From contig OX419756.1 in assembly GCA_948567375.1 (NCBI GenBank), positions 60,340,333-60,404,332 on the forward strand: a stretch of 64,000 bases of DNA, in the 5' to 3' direction. Under the pieces are notes generated by a model. That model did not search any database, was not told the origin of the DNA, and saw nothing but the letters and a program-made list of their open reading frames with translations. The DNA comes from Lunularia cruciata (taxonomy: Eukaryota > Streptophyta > Marchantiopsida > Lunulariales > Lunulariaceae). Below, one piece after another: positions 37,151 through 49,065 of the stretch; positions within the stretch are counted from its first letter, which is position 1, and every line of letters starts with the position of its first letter. Position numbers and translations under genes: made by a program.

Positions 37151-37733
37151 TGTTCCAAGGATAGGAGAAACCCCAAGAGAAACACAAGAGAAGAAACACA
37201 AGGTTTCATTCCTCAATACTATGATGCCTCAAAGGAACACCTTGTCTTTATTTTATAGTAATGAGGATCCACTCAAAGAGAACTACATCCTTGGATCAAA
37301 TACATGGATTGATGACATATAAGTGAGCCTTTAGATTAGTTGAATGGATTGGGGATATGTCAATTCTATTTGGTTGGTCAAACAAGTTTGACCAATGAGA
37401 ATCTTTGGGGAATCTTTATGCAAGAAGCTCAAAATAGCATGGGTAAGGTACCATTGGAAAGCTCTTGATAAGACAAAAAAGGGGGAGAAAAACAATATCA
37501 TCTCTCTTAGACAAAAGGAATCTCCTATTTTTCAAAGCCTAATTCATCTGTTTAGGCTTCCAAAGTTGACTAAAAATTTTTAAGGTGTTTTGATCTCTAC
37601 CCTATTCATAGAAGTACTATCTTGGTGATCTCTCTATCTAATCTATTTAGACCATGGTAAATAATATCTCTAAAGATATTATTAAGCCAATTTCCACCTC
37701 TAGATAATTTGTCTAGCTGAAGGTATCACACAT
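37151..37733 (+). repeat. Repeat family B, copy 2
   Basis: It starts TGTTCCAAGGATAGGAG and follows copy 1 through the CACCTTGTCTTTATTTTA box, the GGTCAAACAAGTTTGACC palindrome and the CCTCTAGATAATTTGTCTAG end. It sits in the family A internal fragment, 3' of the TGATGATGGCAGAT block, so it inserted after that element. Confidence 0.7.
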
Positions 37734-40700
37734 TGCTTCCACTAAGTGTATGATAAAGTGCACTCCTTCCTTCACTAGCACTCAAGTTGCATAGATTAAC
37801 CCTTCTTTGACTTTGTTCTACACTTGTGGTGAAAGGTCTTTGGCTTCTTCTACTACTTCCTCTTTGGCTTTGACCTCTACTTCTTCTCCTATTTCTGCTT
37901 TGAGCCAAAGTTCTTGTTCTATTGGTCTTTGGTGTTCATCTGTTTCTCGAACACTTTCTTTGTGACCAAGGCTAGAAGGTTCTTGGGAGAAATGGGATGC
38001 CTTTCCTTATTCTTTGGCTTTGTCCTTCTATCCCACGCTCTACTCCTCTTCTCCTTCTTCAAAGACAAAGTGAGAGAACCTTGTTCTTCTTCTTCCTCCT
38101 CCTTCTTGTCTTCAAAGTCTTCAACCTCCTCCTCCTCCAAAGATACTCCCTTCACCTAAGGATTATTCCTTGGTCTCTTGGTTGATCTCATTAAAAGATT
38201 CAGCTTCTTTTACACCTTTGTGTTGTCTATTGGCAAAAAATTCTCTTCATGTTGCATACTTTGCATCGGCCTCTCAATATTTTTGATTCTTGATTTGCCT
38301 TTGGGTTGTGAAGCAAGGTACCTTACTTGATGGAAGTGGCTTGGGAACTTCTTGCACTCCCTCCTTGTTAGTAAATTGATTCATATGTAGAAATGGATTG
38401 TAAAGGGAGCCAAGTAAGTTGCTCCATCCTCTTCCTCAAACTCTTGGTGCAAACTTGTTGCTTGGAAGTAGAAGATTTTGGCCTAATTGATGGTTTTCCT
38501 TGGTACATGGACTCAAAGAAGACTCCTTGGTTGTTTGTAAGGTAGGCCATCTACTTACACTTTAACAACTTCATAATTGCTTCAATGATCACTCTCTTTT
38601 AAGTTGGATCCTTATAACTCCCAACCTACCACCCATTGTTCTTTTGCTTCTTTTTAGAGAAGGTCACCTTGATAATATCAGTTAATGCTTTTTTCACAAA
38701 CTTCATCTCTTGTGTTATTGCTCTTGCTAGCCATCCATCCGGTTCTAACACATTCCTCCAAATCTCCTTAGTCCAACTATATAGGTTCCTCTCAAGTCCA
38801 CAATTGATCTATCCTTCCTTCCACTCATCTTGTGGATCATCCCCAAAGTCACCCAATTCCTAGTTCCAAAGCAAGAAACCAAGATGCTTGCTCTAGATCA
38901 CCTTACTTTTACAAGAATTATATATTTGTTAATTGTTTGCAACATCAAATGAAGTTTGGTATATTTCTCATGGGTTTTGGATGAATATTATATTGCCTAT
39001 TGGAGTTGGAGTTATGTCTAAAGAAAAAATAATAGGGAACTACAAAGTAATTAAGAATTACAAAGGCTTTGGAATTCTAACCTTGTTTGAATCTAAGTTT
39101 GCAATTGATTTGCAAAAATTGAAATTGATCACTATGCACTCTATTTTATAGGAAAATCCTCAATCATTATTTAGTCCTTTAATGGAAATGTGTTGGTTGA
39201 TCACTCCTTATTTACACATGTCAAGCCTTAAATAGGGGGTTCTCCACAATTCAAAACATTCACTGAATAATTATTCCTTGAATAATCATAATTCTCTTGC
39301 ATGTGAGACCAATGCCCAATACACAACAATTTTCTGTGGATGAAAATTGTCTTTGGAAATATTTCTCTAACCAGGTGGTAGCACAATCAAAATTTTGTCT
39401 GATTTGTGGGCACAATGAAGTTTGATATTTAGGCCAAAGTCTCTCATGGCCAAAAGTATTGAGGCCAAAGTTCTTCCGACCAAAGATCTTCATACTTTTA
39501 TCCTTCATTTTGCTCATCCTTGGACTTATCTAATTTTGAATTCTTCCTTCAAAGTGCCTTTGGCTTTGGCTTCTTCCATTTTACCTTTGCCTAAATAGAT
39601 ACAACTCCAAAAAATACTCCCATTAAGGAGTTTTCTTTGCTAAACAATAAATATTTTGGCCACATCATTACAAACAAGAATGAGTTGGACAAAAAATGAA
39701 TAATTTTGGAAAAATATGGGCACCACAATTTCAAAAAAAGGTAATTCTAAATTTAAATTATAATATAAACATGTAATTATGAATTTCATCAACTCCATAT
39801 ATTCTTGATCAATTATAAAGTCATGGAGAAAGAGTATAAAACAACGTACTTCGTTCCATTGCGAGGAAATTTCTCTTCATTAGTGAAGCAAAAGTTCTAA
39901 TCTCCTTTGCACATCGTCTTGTAAGTAGTATTATGAATTACCAAATTACACAAAATCTTACAAAGACTATATCTGATCATACCATGGAGATGAAATGAAA
40001 GTGTGTGTTGAGCTTATAATATTAATAATGTACTTTTCAAGTTGTCAATAATAAAAGCATCCTTGATCTTGACATAATTACTACTTATCAATCATTATGA
40101 GCAATGTACATTAGATCATGTCAATCTCCATAGGAGTCCCATTTTTTACTTGCACATGATAACTTGCATGACTTGTGGATACATTAATGTTGAAAAGACA
40201 AGCAAATCAAATCTCTTTGCCTTTTTATTTTTATTTTTGTTGGTTACTTAAGTTCCTTTGTGATTATTTATATTTTTAATAAGGTTTCACCCATATATGG
40301 ATAGTTTATTGCTTATCCTTTATGTGTTTATAAAATTTGGATGAAGATGTTTTAAAATTACACTACGTAGCTCTTCAAGAAACTAATATAGTTCAACTTT
40401 ATGAGATACTCTTGTGGTATTAGTGACATGAAATTGAGTTACATAGGTTCTATTTAAGTCTTCCAGAGAGATAATAAGGACCACCATATTATATTACAAA
40501 TTTTATCTTTATGAATTTGCAATACCATTTAGGTAGCTTCTAAAGAGACAACAAGGACCACAAAGTTATATTACATAGTTTATCTTTATGAATTTTTTTT
40601 AATACCATTTAGTTAGCTTATAAATAAGAAGCACTAATAAATATCTTTATGTTGGGGGTATATAAATATGACTCATAATAAAATATAAGATTCTACATTC

Positions 40701-42414
40701 AGCTTGTAATTGTGTGGTTTTATTTGAAGGATAAGGATATAATACTTTTCTTCTTGAAATATCTCTTCTTTCACTTGTGTTTATAAAGGGAATCTAATGT
40801 TTAAGCAAGATGTTCAATCTATTGTTGCATTTCTTGAATCATAAGATTATTTACTATGTTTTATATTACTATCAATGTCAAACAAGAAAAATCAGCCTTT
40901 AAGTCAAAATATCAATGACAAAATATTCATCTTTGACCATAAATGACAATATAAAGCACTAAAGGTTCATCTACCATAAGGATAGAATCAAAAAGCTTTA
41001 ACCAAACTAAAATTTTACTTTGCCATTAAAGGATACTGAATCTCAATGCTATGGAGGTCAAGATTCAAGAGGATTATACAGATATTGTTAAAGAAAGTTT
41101 AACCAAATAAAAAACTATCAATTGAAAAAAATTATAATTTGTTACCAAAGAACAAATAAATCCAAAGGATTTAAAGTATAAGAGGTTGTTCAAGAGGATA
41201 GTAAATATATTATCCAATAATATTCAACCAAAATAAGACATTATTGAATTGATGGAAATTATACTCAAACATCATAGGATTTATAGATCTTTCTAGTTCA
41301 AATTCTCTAAAAGAAAATTCAGAAGACCATAGACTATATCTATCTTACTCTTGCTTATTGTTGGTGTAGAAGACTAGGATTCATTAGAGCAAGTAGGGAA
41401 GATAGAAGAGAAGAGATGTTAAAAATCTAAATGGAAAGTACTCCAAACTTTAGAGATGGCAAACAGTCTTATTATTAAGAAACTAACAAAATTTAAGAAA
41501 TCATCTATACTTGTGGTGAATATAGGTTTTCTTTCATTGCAAAGTTAGCCAAAAAGAACTCCTAGCCTAGTTACTAAATTCTTAAGAATGATCCTAAACA
41601 CTTAACAACCTAAAATGTTCCCAAGTGGTTATCTTACCAAATTACTCAATCGTAATGAATTTAATTAGACACCTTCATAGTACTCTTTAAGAAATTTCCT
41701 ATTTAATTCTCAGAATATGTTAATTTTTTTATAAAATATTACATGAAAATTCACCAAGTTATTGTGCTTATTTATTGTGTAGAGTGCTCCTTTCAAAATT
41801 AAATTTTTTATAATTTTGATCTTTTATTTTCTACATCTATTTTGTATCTTGCACTTGATATTCTTTCTATATCTTATATATTTTGCTTTAAAGTAAAGGT
41901 AAGTTTAATTCGATAATGACAACCAAGAGAGAAATATGCCTATTTGATTTGAATCATGATATCATATAAAGTGAAAGGTTGAAGCATTATGGAAGATGAA
42001 GAATGCTTATATCAATATGGAGGTCTAAACAAGAGAGCTCAAAGCACAAATTTTCCATACAGAAAGATTAATACATGATTTGATGAGAGACAAGGAGCTT
42101 CTTACCATATGACTTACACATAAAGACTAAAACCTTAAATTAATAACTATTCAATGGAAATTAAGGACCGCTTTGAGTGCATGGGATGAGGGTGGAGTTT
42201 AGTGGAATACTCTTGACAAGATAATTAAAAATTCTTATTAGAAATAAAGGAGGTGCTCGAGACAGGTTTGAGGTTTGACTTTCTTCTTGCTATGAAGGAA
42301 CCATGTATATAGAAGTAGTTATGTATATAGATGAGATAATAAATTTCTTGAAGAGTACATGCATGTACATCATAGTCTTTCTTCTCTGTTGAACTTAATA
42401 CTCAAAGTATTATA
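37734..42414. other. AT-rich decayed transposon DNA
   Basis: Minus-strand frames near 37726-37908 (Arg/Ser/Gln rich), 37919-38155 (acidic then basic) and 38368-38550 look like worn retrotransposon gag or spacer sequence, but no zinc knuckle or enzyme motif is present. From about 39600 to 42400 there is almost no open frame and very high AT content. No host gene recognised. Confidence 0.45.
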
Positions 42415-42991
42415 CAAATAACTAGACATATTATATAGAGGTGGAAATTGGGTTGGTAGCATCTAGAAGGATGTTGGATATGATGGACAAAGTAGATCAG
42501 ATTGAGGTGTCACCAAAAGAGTACTTCCACTAATAGGGTAGGAGCCAAAAACATTTTGAAAATTTCAGAGCCAATTTTGGAGGTCTAAATAGATGAATTA
42601 GGCCTTGAAAATAAAAAGCAATTTCTTCCTTTTGGACAAAAGACTTGCATTCTCCCCCTCCCACTATTTTTCTCATAAAGAACTTTCTAATTGCACATCA
42701 TCCAAGCAATTCTAAGCTTCCTAAAAGAAGATTCTATAAATATTCCTTCTAGTCAAACCTATTTGAACAACCAAATATGACAAGGACGTACATGTCACCC
42801 ATTCATACAACTAATCTAAGGGTAGAGCTTGCTGACATATCACCCATCCAGATCCAAGGGTGAAGCTTTCTTTGAGGAGATCCTCTTTGTTATATAATAA
42901 AGACAAGGTGCTTCTTTGAAGCACTAGAGTATTGAGTATGAAACTTTGTGTTTTCTTGCTTGTATTTCTCTTGGGGGTTCTCATGTCCTCA
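42415..42991 (-). repeat. Repeat family B, copy 3 (inverted)
   Basis: Reading the minus strand from 42991 gives the same order as copies 1 and 2: GAGAACCCCCAAGAGAAATAC, a CACCTTGTCTTTATTATATA box, then GGCCTAATTCATC and the CTACCAACCCAATTTCCACC end. The opposite orientation to the other copies means it is not the partner LTR of one simple element. Confidence 0.7.
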
Positions 42992-43482
42992 AACTATCAC
43001 ACAAAGATGGAATGACCAAAATCTTGGATTACTCCTTGTTATATGACAATCATTTTTGGATTAGTGTAGGCTTTTTAGTACAAGTTTGATAGGCTACTTT
43101 CAACTATTTATGCAACTTGTACTTAGATGATCAATATGGTTACTCCAAGTGCTTATGGATTCATAGACTATAATCTTAAGTGATCTTATATTATATTTAG
43201 AATAAGTACCTATATATTTTAGATATTGTAACTCTTTGAAGGAATGAGGTAGGAGTATTACATATGCAAGATAATTATACATTAATAGATTATATGACTT
43301 AAAAATATTTTTTATAGTTATTTTGAGGCTATCCTAACAAACATACACAAGAGACCAACTATATAAGAGCCTTCAAGAAATTGTAAGAGATGTGCCTCAT
43401 GAGTTTTGACTCCTTGAATAATCTTTATCATAATATTAATTTCATTTTGCAGAAGTTCATATAAGAATCATATGATCCCATG

Positions 43483-43864
43483 TGTAAAAGACCAAGACCA
43501 AGGAGAGAAATAAGAGAATGGAAGATCATATTAAGACACTTGAGTATGGGAAACTCCAAATGCCTAGCATGATCTTTGGCTTTTGTATTTATAAGGAGCA
43601 TACAAGGCTCTTGAGAAGCTCATGGAGTCATTTTCTTAGAATGCAAGCCAAGTTAACCGAGAAGCTTCCTTCTAGAAGCCACCTACTTGGTGTGCAAGCT
43701 AAGCTAGCTTGAAGCTTCTAGAAGCTACCTACTTGGGGTGCAAGCTAAGCTAGCCTAGAAGCTTCAAAGAAACTTCCTAGATATTTCTGGTATTTGGCTA
43801 ATTTGACCTATTCATTACTTCATTAGCCCTAACTAACTTCATCACTAAATTCCACATTGTTACA
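43483..43864 (-). repeat. 3' LTR of the gypsy element
   Basis: On the minus strand it begins TGTAACAATGTGG and ends GGTCTTTTACA. The TATA box is GTATTTATAA on the plus strand at 43585-43594. Upstream of it (in the minus sense) lie heat-shock modules: GAAGCTTCCTTCTAGAAG at 43661-43678, GAAGCTTCTAGAAGC at 43711-43725 and two GAAnnTTC units at 43758-43776. The length is about 382 bp. Confidence 0.88.
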
Positions 43865-43878
43865 TATTCTCCCACCAC
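43865..43878 (-). other. Polypurine tract of the gypsy element
   Basis: Minus-strand GTGGTGGGAGAATA directly precedes the 3' LTR. Its purine bias and position are those expected for the plus-strand primer of reverse transcription. Confidence 0.65.
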
Positions 43879-43893
43879 TAGTTGGTGACATCC

Positions 43894-44406
43894 TCATTGC
43901 CATTGAAGCTTCAAACTCTTGGATGGCCATTTGTGCATTCTAGAGATGAGAAAGAGGTTCCTATGTGGCATCATGAAGGGAATACCCTTTCCAAAGGACC
44001 TTGTATTCCATATGTTATTGGTGGCCTTGTTGAATGTGACGATGCACAAGGATATGATCAACTTTGTATTCCTCATGATCATTGATAGGGACAAGAAGAA
44101 GAGGAAGTTGGACATGAGAGGAAAAATAATATGGTTAGGAACAAAGGGTTTCAACTTGGAAATGTGAAAGACAAGGTGGATGCACGTATGACAAGGCAAG
44201 GCAAGGCAAGGCAAGTCAATAAGCAATAGGGGAGATGATTTGTATGACATCAAAGGGCCATATCCAATTAGCAGTGAGTTTACAAACTTAGGAATAAAGT
44301 AGGAGGGGCAAGTTACTAGAGGAGAGCATGACTTGATCATTGACTTGAAAGGTGAGATCATGATGATGGTGGTCTGCATATTATTTTTGACAATTCTAAG
44401 CAACAA
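43894..44406 (-). pseudogene. Gypsy integrase C-terminal remnant
   Basis: The open stretch contains a CIHLVFHISKLKPFVPNHI-type block, equivalent to the HPVFHVSxLKP motif near the end of plant gypsy polyproteins. The remainder is not alignable by eye. A GGCAA pentanucleotide run at 44192-44215 interrupts the region upstream of the motif and is probably a later expansion. Confidence 0.65.
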
Positions 44407-44642
44407 GGAGATGAGATTTGGCTTGTTGGAGGGATTGAGATATGATGGTCAAGAAGGTAGAACTACGAGGGACATGAGAGGAGGGAGAAGCAAAAAGTGA
44501 ATATAGAACAAGTGGATCTTGCCAAAATTGAGGAAGAAAGGAGAGAATTCAATGTTTACCTATTTGGAATTATTATATACAAACTCCACAACTATAAGAT
44601 ATTCATCCCAAATGGTATGGTAGATGTTGACAAAGGCACAAA

Positions 44643-45406
44643 TCATATCCTCCAAGGTGCAATTTGTATGTTCATTTTTGCCATTAGTTTGAGGAAGATA
44701 GACCGTGGATAAAGCAAACTTGGTGTTGAGTATTTGGAAGAGTGCTTGCCAAAATTTCCCAATGAATCAAGGATCACGATCAAAGATGAGTACACAAGGC
44801 ATCCCATGATGCTTGAAGATAATGTCAAAGTAGATATGCGCCAATGTTGGAGCATCCATGAGATCAAAGGTTGGTGCCAATGGATTTGCTTACTAAGCTT
44901 ATCCACAAACACCACAATGTGATCTTGCTTCATCTCAAGCAAGGATGTGATGAGATCTAAGCTCATGTGTTCTCATTGAGCAGATGGAATGGGAAGTGGG
45001 TGAAGGAGTCCACTCGGTTTTTGGTTGATGACCTTGTTGTATTGGCAGCTCTCACATGATCTAACAAAATCTCAAACATCTTATGACATGTTGGGCCACC
45101 ACCATTGGCGTTGGAGAGTACCTAAGGCCTTGTCCACACTCATGTGACCAGTGAATGGTAAGTCATGGGCTTCTTGGAGGCGCACAAGCCGGAAATCACC
45201 CTTGGTTGGAACATAAATCTAGTTCTCACAAAATAGAAGGCCTTCTTTGAAGAAGAAGGTATAGTACACCTTATTGCATGCTTCAAGATGACCATGTACC
45301 ATCTGAAAGAAGAGATCTTGCTATAAAGTGATCTTAACTCAATTTGGACTTTGGAATCAATTGATACCGTCATAATTGCCCTTGTGATGAGAGGAAGAGA
45401 CTTCAA
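44643..45406 (-). pseudogene. Gypsy integrase core remnant
   Basis: Frames 44643-44966 and 45140-45406 hold pieces of integrase. DHIVVFVDKLSKQIHW corresponds to the conserved strand after the first catalytic Asp, and SLDLITSL lies just before it. The upstream frame ends with a CASKKPMTYHSLVT-like segment from the zinc-binding HHCC region. Frameshifts separate the pieces. Confidence 0.7.
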
Positions 45407-45640
45407 ATTAGATCATTGTGATAGGGCATCAAGGACGATGTAGAACCGACCGGGTTTGTACTCAAGTTTGATGTCATATAGTTGTAGTTGTTCTTCCCAT
45501 TGATGATGTTGACTCTTTATGTGTTCTAAATGTAATATCTACAACAAAGGTTTATGATCAATTTGCATTATCACTTGTTTCCCCAAGAGATAATGTCTCC
45601 ATATCTTGGTTGCATATACCATTGCTAGTTGTTCTCAATC

Positions 45641-45829
45641 TCAAGTAGAGTAATTCCTTTTTTTTGTATTTAGTTGGTGAGACACAAAGGCAATAGGATG
45701 TGACTCACTTGGGAATTCTTGTTGCAACATGACTCCAATTGCAAATTTAGAAGCATCAAAATCAACCACACAAGGTAGTTGAGGATCATAGGGTTGAAGA
45801 ATGGGACTTGAAGACATCATATGTTTCAA
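45641..45829 (-). pseudogene. Gypsy RNase H remnant
   Basis: PILQPYDPQLPCVVDFDASK, then FAIGVMLQQ and HPIAFVSHQL, are the opening strands of the Ty3/gypsy RNase H domain, with the first catalytic Asp in FDAS present. Downstream the frame is lost. Confidence 0.8.
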
Positions 45830-46154
45830 ATTTTGGAATGCTTATTTGAGCTTAATGGTCCTCCCCAAGAGATTGGTCAATGGTGCGGCCACATGAGCAT
45901 AATAATTGATGAACCATTGGTAAAAACCGACTAACCCATTAAATACCCATACTTCTATAGTATCTTTTAGAGTAGGGCAATCAATGATGCATTGATTTTC
46001 TCTTCTTCCATCTTGATCCCCTCTAATGAGATCTTGTGACCCAAGAAGGTAACTTCTTTTTGCCAAAAGGCATAGTTCAACTTCTTGTAGTAAAACTTCC
46101 ATTATTGTAGTCATCTTAGGACTTCTTGTAGTGATTTATATGTTATATTTTTGT

Positions 46155-46787
46155 CTTGCTATAGATTAAAATGTCATCCAAGAACACCTCTACATATCAA
46201 TCTAATATTCTGTCCTACACTTGATGCATTTGATCCATGAAGATTATTGGAGCATTAGTGAGCCTCAAAGGTAGAACTCTCCATTCAAAATGCCCAAACC
46301 TTGTGCAAAAGGTAGTCTTTTGCACTTCCTTCCTATTAATGGGGATTTGCCAATAGATGTTTCAAAGATCCAACTTGGAGAAGTATTTTGCTTCACTCAA
46401 TTGATCAAGGAAGTCATCAATTTGAAGCAAGGGATATACATTCTTCATTTTTTGTTTATTGAGCTCATGGTAATCAATACAAAAATGAAGTACTCCATCC
46501 TTCTTTGGAACAAATAGTACCATTTCTTCCCAAGGAGATGTACTATATTGTATAAAATCCTTCTCCAACAACTTTGTAAGTATTTTTTGCAACTCCCCCA
46601 ACTCCTTTGGTGAGAGTTGATAGATTGGTCTACTCATTAGAGTACTCCTTGGCAATAACTCAATCTTGAATGCCATATCACGATCAAAGGGTAATCCCTT
46701 TGGCAGATCATCCAAAAAAAAATCCACAAACTCTTGAACTATTTGATCAACCATTGCTTGATGAGGCTCTTGACACTTCTTGTGCAA
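46155..46787 (-). pseudogene. Gypsy reverse transcriptase remnant
   Basis: The frame 46787-46362 gives the fingers and palm start: [56 protein letters not shown]. After a frameshift the active-site motif reads FLDDILIYS at about 46190-46155. The canonical F/Y-x-DD is therefore present, but the ORF is broken between the two. Confidence 0.85.
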
Positions 46788-47546
46788 TAAGTTTGATCCA
46801 TATTGAAAAAATAGACTTATCTTTCTCCAAAGCTCACTCTATAGCTACTTCATTGATAAACTTCTCATCTAGGGACTTATCTTCCTTCAAAGCTTGCTCT
46901 ATGGCTGCTTTCTTGACAAATTTCCCATCTTGGGACTGATCTTCCTCAAAAGCTTGCTATATGGTTGCTTTCTTGACAAAATTCCCATCTTGAGACTGAT
47001 TATTCTTAGGTGTCTTACTCAAAGGTGCCAAACAACCTAATCGGAAATTCCAAACTTGGTGTTGTACTTGAATTTGTCATTGAGTCTAATCAAATTGAAC
47101 CTTATGATGTTCAAGCCAAGGTAGACCTAGATGAAATCATAATGGAGAGGTGCCATTATAAACCTCATACACTCTAAATACTCTTTCCTAAGACTTGAAG
47201 GTAACAAGATGCAAGGTATGGAATGCATAACCCTTTCTACCATCCGCCATCATCAATCTACTTCCAATTATTAGCTTGGTAGGAATATATAATTCTATTG
47301 CTAATTGCATGGAAAAGTAATTTTTTGAACTTCCAATCAACCAAAAATCCTACAACCACAACCAGATATCATACCTTGCAAGTGAAGCAAACTTGCATAG
47401 GTCAAGCCTTTGATCCCATTGGAACTAATAAAGTTTCCAATATGCGGCTTGAAATATCCTATTGGGATTCTTTGTTTCCTTGATCATTCATTTTACTCCA
47501 CAAGTTCCATCTAGGCAACTAATTGAGGTTGCACATTCTTGAGTGA

Positions 47547-47588
47547 ACATTCAATGATACGATGTCCACTTTGGTGACAATAGAAACA
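47547..47588 (-). pseudogene. Gag zinc knuckle
   Basis: Minus-strand translation gives C-F-Y-C, then four residues to H, then four to C: the retroviral-type CX2CX4HX4C knuckle (CFYCHQSGHRIIEC). It marks the C-terminal end of gag. Upstream gag sequence (about 47.6-48.6 kb) is too degraded for a confident frame. Confidence 0.85.
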
Positions 47589-48625
47589 ACCACTATTTTT
47601 TTGGTAGTTTTTCTCTATCTATGGTGCCAAGTGGTCTCCGTTGAATAGCATCAATCTCCATTGGTGCCGACTCCTCCACCCCATGTGTAGTGTATTGGTA
47701 GGTTTTGTGGAGGTTGAGGTCAAGACTAAGTTGTTACAACCAAGGAATCAAAGCGTTTGGCCAACCGCATGGCTTCCTCCAAGTGTTATGGCTTTTGCAT
47801 AATTATCTCTAATTTGGTTTGTGAATTCAAGCCCCTCACAAATTGATCCAAAACTTCACCTTCTAGTATATTTGGAATTTGCATGATGATGTTCTGGAAT
47901 TGCGTGATGTAACTTCTTATAGAGATAATCTGCTTCGACTCTACTAACCTGTCTCATGCAACTTGTGTGGTATTTATAGCTTGGAATAGACCGATTATTG
48001 CACTCTTGAATTCTACCCATGTCAAGATTGGTGTAACAATTCGCCGTTTAGCTCTCTCAACTTGGAATCCTCACCATATCTTTACTACTCCATCCAATTG
48101 GTTGGAAGCCAAGAGAATCTAGTTTTGTTTGTCTTGAAGATTGGTAGCTTCAAAATAATATTCACAATCAACTACAAAATTCTCCACTACATCCAAGAGA
48201 TTCTTGCCTTTGAAAACCTTAGGTTTTGGAAATCAGATTTGGTCTTCTCCTTCTTGAATTGGTACTCCTTCTGTGTGCTCTTGTCGTCAATGATCTTGTT
48301 CATCCGACAATCAAGTAAGGTACTTGATTTGTTATTGCATAGCAATGATAACCTCGTGCATTGCTACCATGGTTACCACTCTATCACACCACCTCTAACT
48401 TGTTTAATTTATTAACACATAGATGCAACATGTACATTGTTCTCCATAAGTTATAATCAAAAGTACCAAGGGTTCCTTGGACAAGGTGATTATATTCAAA
48501 AAAGCTTGCCCAAAGCATGAAGTGATGAACTATGTGAAATGATGCTTGGGTAGTACTCAAACACAAAAATCCCTATGGTTTGGCAAAAATGGATTTGGTG
48601 GTCCATAAATTCCATCCATCCCATT

Positions 48626-48640
48626 CTTGATATGATACCA
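48626..48640 (-). other. Primer-binding site of the gypsy element
   Basis: Minus-strand TGGTATCATATCAAG starts one base after the LTR end. Its first eight bases match the complement of the 3' end of plant initiator tRNA-Met (TGGTATCA). Confidence 0.75.
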
Positions 48641-48641
48641 A

Positions 48642-49065
48642 TGTAAAGGACCAAGACCAAGGAGAGAAATAGGAGAATAGAAGATCACATTGGGACACTT
48701 GAGTATGGGAAACTCCAAATGCCTAGCATGAGCTTTGGATTTGGTATTTATAAGGAGCATACAAGGCTTTTGAGAAACGTCCTTGAGCCACTTTCTTGGA
48801 GTGCAAGCCAAGTTAATCGAGAAGCTTCTCAAGACGCTTCTCAAGACGCTTCTCAAGAAGCTCCCTTCTAGAAGCCGCCTACTTGGCATGCAAGCTAAAC
48901 TAGTTTGAAGCTTCTAGAAGCTATCTACTTGGGGTGCAAGCTAAGTTAACCGAGCAGCTTCCCAAGAAGCTTCTTAGATACTTCTAGGATATTTTAGGTT
49001 AATTTGGCCTATTTTTTACTTCATTAGCCCAAGCTAACTTTGTCATTAAACTCCATATTGTTATA
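48642..49065 (-). repeat. 5' LTR of the gypsy element, with expanded heat-shock modules
   Basis: Homologous to the 43483-43864 LTR but about 40 bp longer. Part of the difference is a 12-bp unit (GCTTCTCAAGAC-type) repeated three times at about 48823-48858. Heat-shock modules: GAAGCTTC at 48821, a GAAGCTTCTAGAAG core at 48907-48920 and GAAGCTTC at 48966. The TATA box is GTATTTATAA (plus strand) at 48744-48753. Confidence 0.88.

Larger units (their letters stand above)
43483..49065 (-). mobile_element. Ty3/gypsy LTR retrotransposon, full-length but decayed, minus strand
   Basis: Two homologous LTRs (43483-43864 and 48642-49065) bracket about 4.8 kb of internal sequence. On the minus strand the order is 5' LTR, tRNA-Met-type primer-binding site (48640-48626), gag with zinc knuckle (47588-47547), protease remnant, reverse transcriptase (46787-46155), RNase H (near 45830), integrase (about 45200-44640), a region ending in VFHISKLKPFVPN, polypurine tract (about 43878-43865) and 3' LTR. 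RT before integrase places it in Ty3/gypsy; the HISKLKPF block is typical of the integrase C-terminal region of plant chromovirus-like lineages. Frameshifts and stops in every domain and divergence between the LTRs indicate an old, inactive copy. A matching target-site duplication was not found. Confidence 0.9.
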
